Below, piece by piece: positions 5,954-7,573 of a stretch of 7,573 nt of DNA. Source of the DNA: Caldifarciminota bacterium (GTDB lineage Bacteria > Hydrothermota > Hydrothermia > B15-G9); the NCBI GenBank assembly GCA_027064565.1, contig JAMOPK010000343.1, positions 1 through 7,573 of the forward strand, written 5' to 3'. Position numbers and translations under genes: made by a program. The first letter of the stretch is position 1; the number at the start of each line of letters is the position of its first letter. The notes under the pieces were generated by a model that ran no database searches, was not told the origin of the DNA, and was given only the letters and a program-made list of their open reading frames with translations.

Positions 5954-5982
5954 TTGTAATATCTTGTGATATAGCTTATTAT
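5954..5982 (+). promoter_or_regulatory. Promoter of the LysM-FecR gene
   Basis: TTGTAA (5954-5959) and TATTAT (5977-5982) are 17 bases apart on the + strand. The predicted start near 5989 leaves a leader of about 50 bases. The ribosome site GAGGAGGA at 6027-6034 stands 6 bases before the ATG. Confidence 0.6.
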
Positions 5983-6040
5983 CTTACGGCGGCTTGAATA
6001 AAATAATGGAAATGGCACGGGATAACGAGGAGGATCGACT

Positions 6041-7573
6041 ATGAACAGGATTGGGAAGGGGTTGGTTATATTGGCGATTCTTGTCGGTGGGGGACTACCA
6101 GAAGGAAGACTGTGGGGGCAATCTGATTCTAAAACTACAAAAATTGTAGTAACACAGGGAATGACCCTTAGCGACATAGCTCTTAAATACTATGGTTCCG
6201 CTGATTCTGTGGTAATGGAACGTCTAAAAATGGCAAATCCTGAGATCAAGGATATCGATTTGATATTTGTGGGCGACACAGTGGTGTTACCTTACATCCC
6301 GGGATATAAGTTAAATCTCGATGTAAAAGAGGCCACATCTGACAAAAAAACACCGAGCTATATGACAATAAATAGGATTGCTGGACATGTAGTTGTCATC
6401 CACCACGATAACCCGGTCCCGACCAATCCATCGATAGGAGACATTGTCACTGGCGGAGACAGACTTGTGGTAAAGGATACCCTCTCATGGATAGAGCTTA
6501 TCGCTGAGAACGGCATGGTGATCCGCGTGAGAGGCGAGGCCGACTTTCACATAAAACAGTTATTCATAGTAAACAACGATATTCAATCGAAAATAGAGCT
6601 TGTGAAGGGTGCTGCGTGGTTTACTACTCCGGAATCTTCATCTTCCAAAAGCTATGTCGAGGTTCATGCCGGGAAGATAAATGCTGTTTCAAGGCATACT
6701 GAATATAGCGTTTATGCTAAAGACGGTGGCGTCGTGAAAGTTTTAAAGGGTGAAGTTGAAATCCTCCAGCCTACGGGCAAAGTTGTTGTGAAAAGTGGGC
6801 AGGAATTCTCTGCCGAAAGGCAAAAAATAGAAAAATTGAGATTAACCCTTTTTGAAAAATGGAACATTTCTCTGGATGAGTTCCAGCATGACCAGACGCC
6901 GCCTTACATAGCTATTTCCTCTCCAGCTCCGTTCACCGTCACAAACAAGAGGGAGATAACTATCGTCGGGGAAACTGAACCCGGGGCTGTGGTTTTTATT
7001 GATGACTATCCAGCTCTCGTTGACAGCAATGGGAAATTCAGTGCCAGCGTGAGACTGTCACACAGGGGATTGAACGTATTTGAGATAAAGGCTAAAGATC
7101 TGGCAGGTAACATATCGATAATCCATAGGGTGGTGGTGCTGGATCTTGATCCACCGGCTGTCAACGTGGAATATCCTCCGGACTCTCAGGTAATAAGATC
7201 GGCATCCATTAAAGTGCTTGGGACAACCGAGCCGGGCGCCAAAATGGTCATAAACGGTCAAAACATAGGTGTCGCTCCAAACGGCTATTTCGAGCAGCTC
7301 GTGCTTCTCAACAGCGGCTGGAACAAGGTCGCGATTTCAGCAACGGATTCCGCCGGTAACACCTCCAAAATTATCCGAAATGTTTACGTTGACACAAAAC
7401 CGCCTCGTCTCGAAATCATCAAGCCGAGGCCGGGTATCGTTACGCGGAACCCGCGCATAGAGGTCGTTGCAGCAACTGATACCGACGGCGTCGTTGTGGT
7501 AGGAAAGGAACCTGCGACGCTTGGAAAAGACGGATATTACCACAAGATTTTGACCCTTTCGGAAGGTCCCAAC
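6041..7573 (+). CDS. Exported LysM-FecR protein with Ig-like repeats (3' end missing)
   Basis: An open frame of 511 codons runs from ATG 6041 to the window edge without a stop, so the C-terminus is missing. Residues 1-26 form a signal peptide (positive start, then LVILAILVGGG); cleavage near LWG/QS is likely. Residues 34-84 match a LysM peptidoglycan-binding module (VVTQGMTLSDIALKYYG, then VGDTVVLP). Residues 114-258 look like a FecR domain: GHVVV, IGDIVTGGDRL, then KGEVEI and VKSGQEF. From 286 come Ig-like beta-sandwich repeats of about 83 residues (286-368, 370-451, 453 onward). They share TPP/DPP/KPP starts, TEPGA in the first two, an NGxF/Y turn and D.AGN ends. It probably sits in the periplasm or envelope, held to cell wall. 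No sigma factor or membrane-sensor helix is visible, so iron-signalling FecR function is unlikely. Its role is otherwise unknown. Confidence 0.88.
   Translation, partial: MNRIGKGLVILAILVGGGLPEGRLWGQSDSKTTKIVVTQGMTLSDIALKYYGSADSVVMERLKMANPEIKDIDLIFVGDTVVLPYIPGYKLNLDVKEATSDKKTPSYMTINRIAGHVVVIHHDNPVPTNPSIGDIVTGGDRLVVKDTLSWIELIAENGMVIRVRGEADFHIKQLFIVNNDIQSKIELVKGAAWFTTPESSSSKSYVEVHAGKINAVSRHTEYSVYAKDGGVVKVLKGEVEILQPTGKVVVKSGQEFSAERQKIEKLRLTLFEKWNISLDEFQHDQTPPYIAISSPAPFTVTNKREITIVGETEPGAVVFIDDYPALVDSNGKFSASVRLSHRGLNVFEIKAKDLAGNISIIHRVVVLDLDPPAVNVEYPPDSQVIRSASIKVLGTTEPGAKMVINGQNIGVAPNGYFEQLVLLNSGWNKVAISATDSAGNTSKIIRNVYVDTKPPRLEIIKPRPGIVTRNPRIEVVAATDTDGVVVVGKEPATLGKDGYYHKILTLSEGPN

Larger units (their letters stand above)
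5687..6040. other. Divergent intergenic region between the hydrogenase operon and the LysM-FecR gene
   Basis: This 354-base AT-rich stretch holds back-to-back promoters and several repeats but no credible gene. Stops are frequent in all frames. The hydrogenase-side signals cluster at 5703-5786 and the envelope-gene signals at 5886-6034. I see nothing I can name between about 5787 and 5885. No tRNA, riboswitch or terminator was recognised. Confidence 0.7.

Noticed and set aside
5875..5991. Inverted CCGCCGT (5875-5881) and ACGGCGG (5985-5991)
   Set aside because: Seven-base arms over 100 bases apart with no further pairing are easily expected by chance.
5881..6177. 98-codon open frame on the - strand
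   Set aside because: It overlaps the start, ribosome site and promoter of the LysM-FecR gene on the other strand, and its sequence looks like random translation.
1..7573. CRISPR arrays, tRNA or rRNA genes, insertion sequences
   Set aside because: I saw no regularly spaced repeats of CRISPR type, no cloverleaf or rRNA-like sequence, and no transposase motif or terminal inverted repeats in any part of the window.

Overview
This window looks like a piece of a bacterial chromosome from an uncultured or poorly sampled lineage. It has strong Shine-Dalgarno (SD) sites, sigma-70-type -10/-35 pairs, and a secreted LysM/FecR/Ig-like envelope protein, all of which argue for Bacteria even though the hydrogenase type is best known from Thermococcales. 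GC content is intermediate. I cannot name the phylum from sequence alone; candidate phyla rich in group 3b hydrogenases are plausible hosts, and this is inference.

Layout: (1) Positions 1-133 hold at most the last few codons of a gene on the + strand. (2) Positions 134-839 (- strand) encode a type II toxin-antitoxin pair: a ribbon-helix-helix antitoxin followed, with a 26-base overlap, by a VapC-like PIN nuclease. A strong promoter (869-897) carries a 17-bp palindrome between -35 and -10. (3) Positions 1076-5686 (- strand) hold a hydrogenase locus in the order beta, gamma, delta, alpha, followed by a maturation endopeptidase. The four structural genes are packed tightly (8-base overlap, 10-base gap, 4-base overlap). 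An intrinsic terminator then separates them from the protease gene, which seems to have its own -10 element. (4) Positions 5687-6040 are a divergent promoter region with repeats. (5) From 6041 to the window edge (+ strand) runs an incomplete gene for an exported LysM-FecR-Ig-repeat protein.

How the genes work together: the alpha subunit holds the NiFe site. Electrons pass through FeS clusters in the delta and beta subunits to the flavin subunit gamma, which exchanges hydride with NAD(P)H. Together they form a cytosolic, reversible group 3b NAD(P)-linked hydrogenase (sulfhydrogenase type). The M52 protease trims the alpha C-terminus after nickel insertion. No other hydrogenase maturation genes (hypA-F) are in the window.

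The most notable observations are an Asp in place of the second Cys of the proximal-cluster CxxC motif in the small subunit, the terminator between alpha and its processing protease, and the palindromic operator inside the toxin-antitoxin promoter. I did not find a clearly new biological system.
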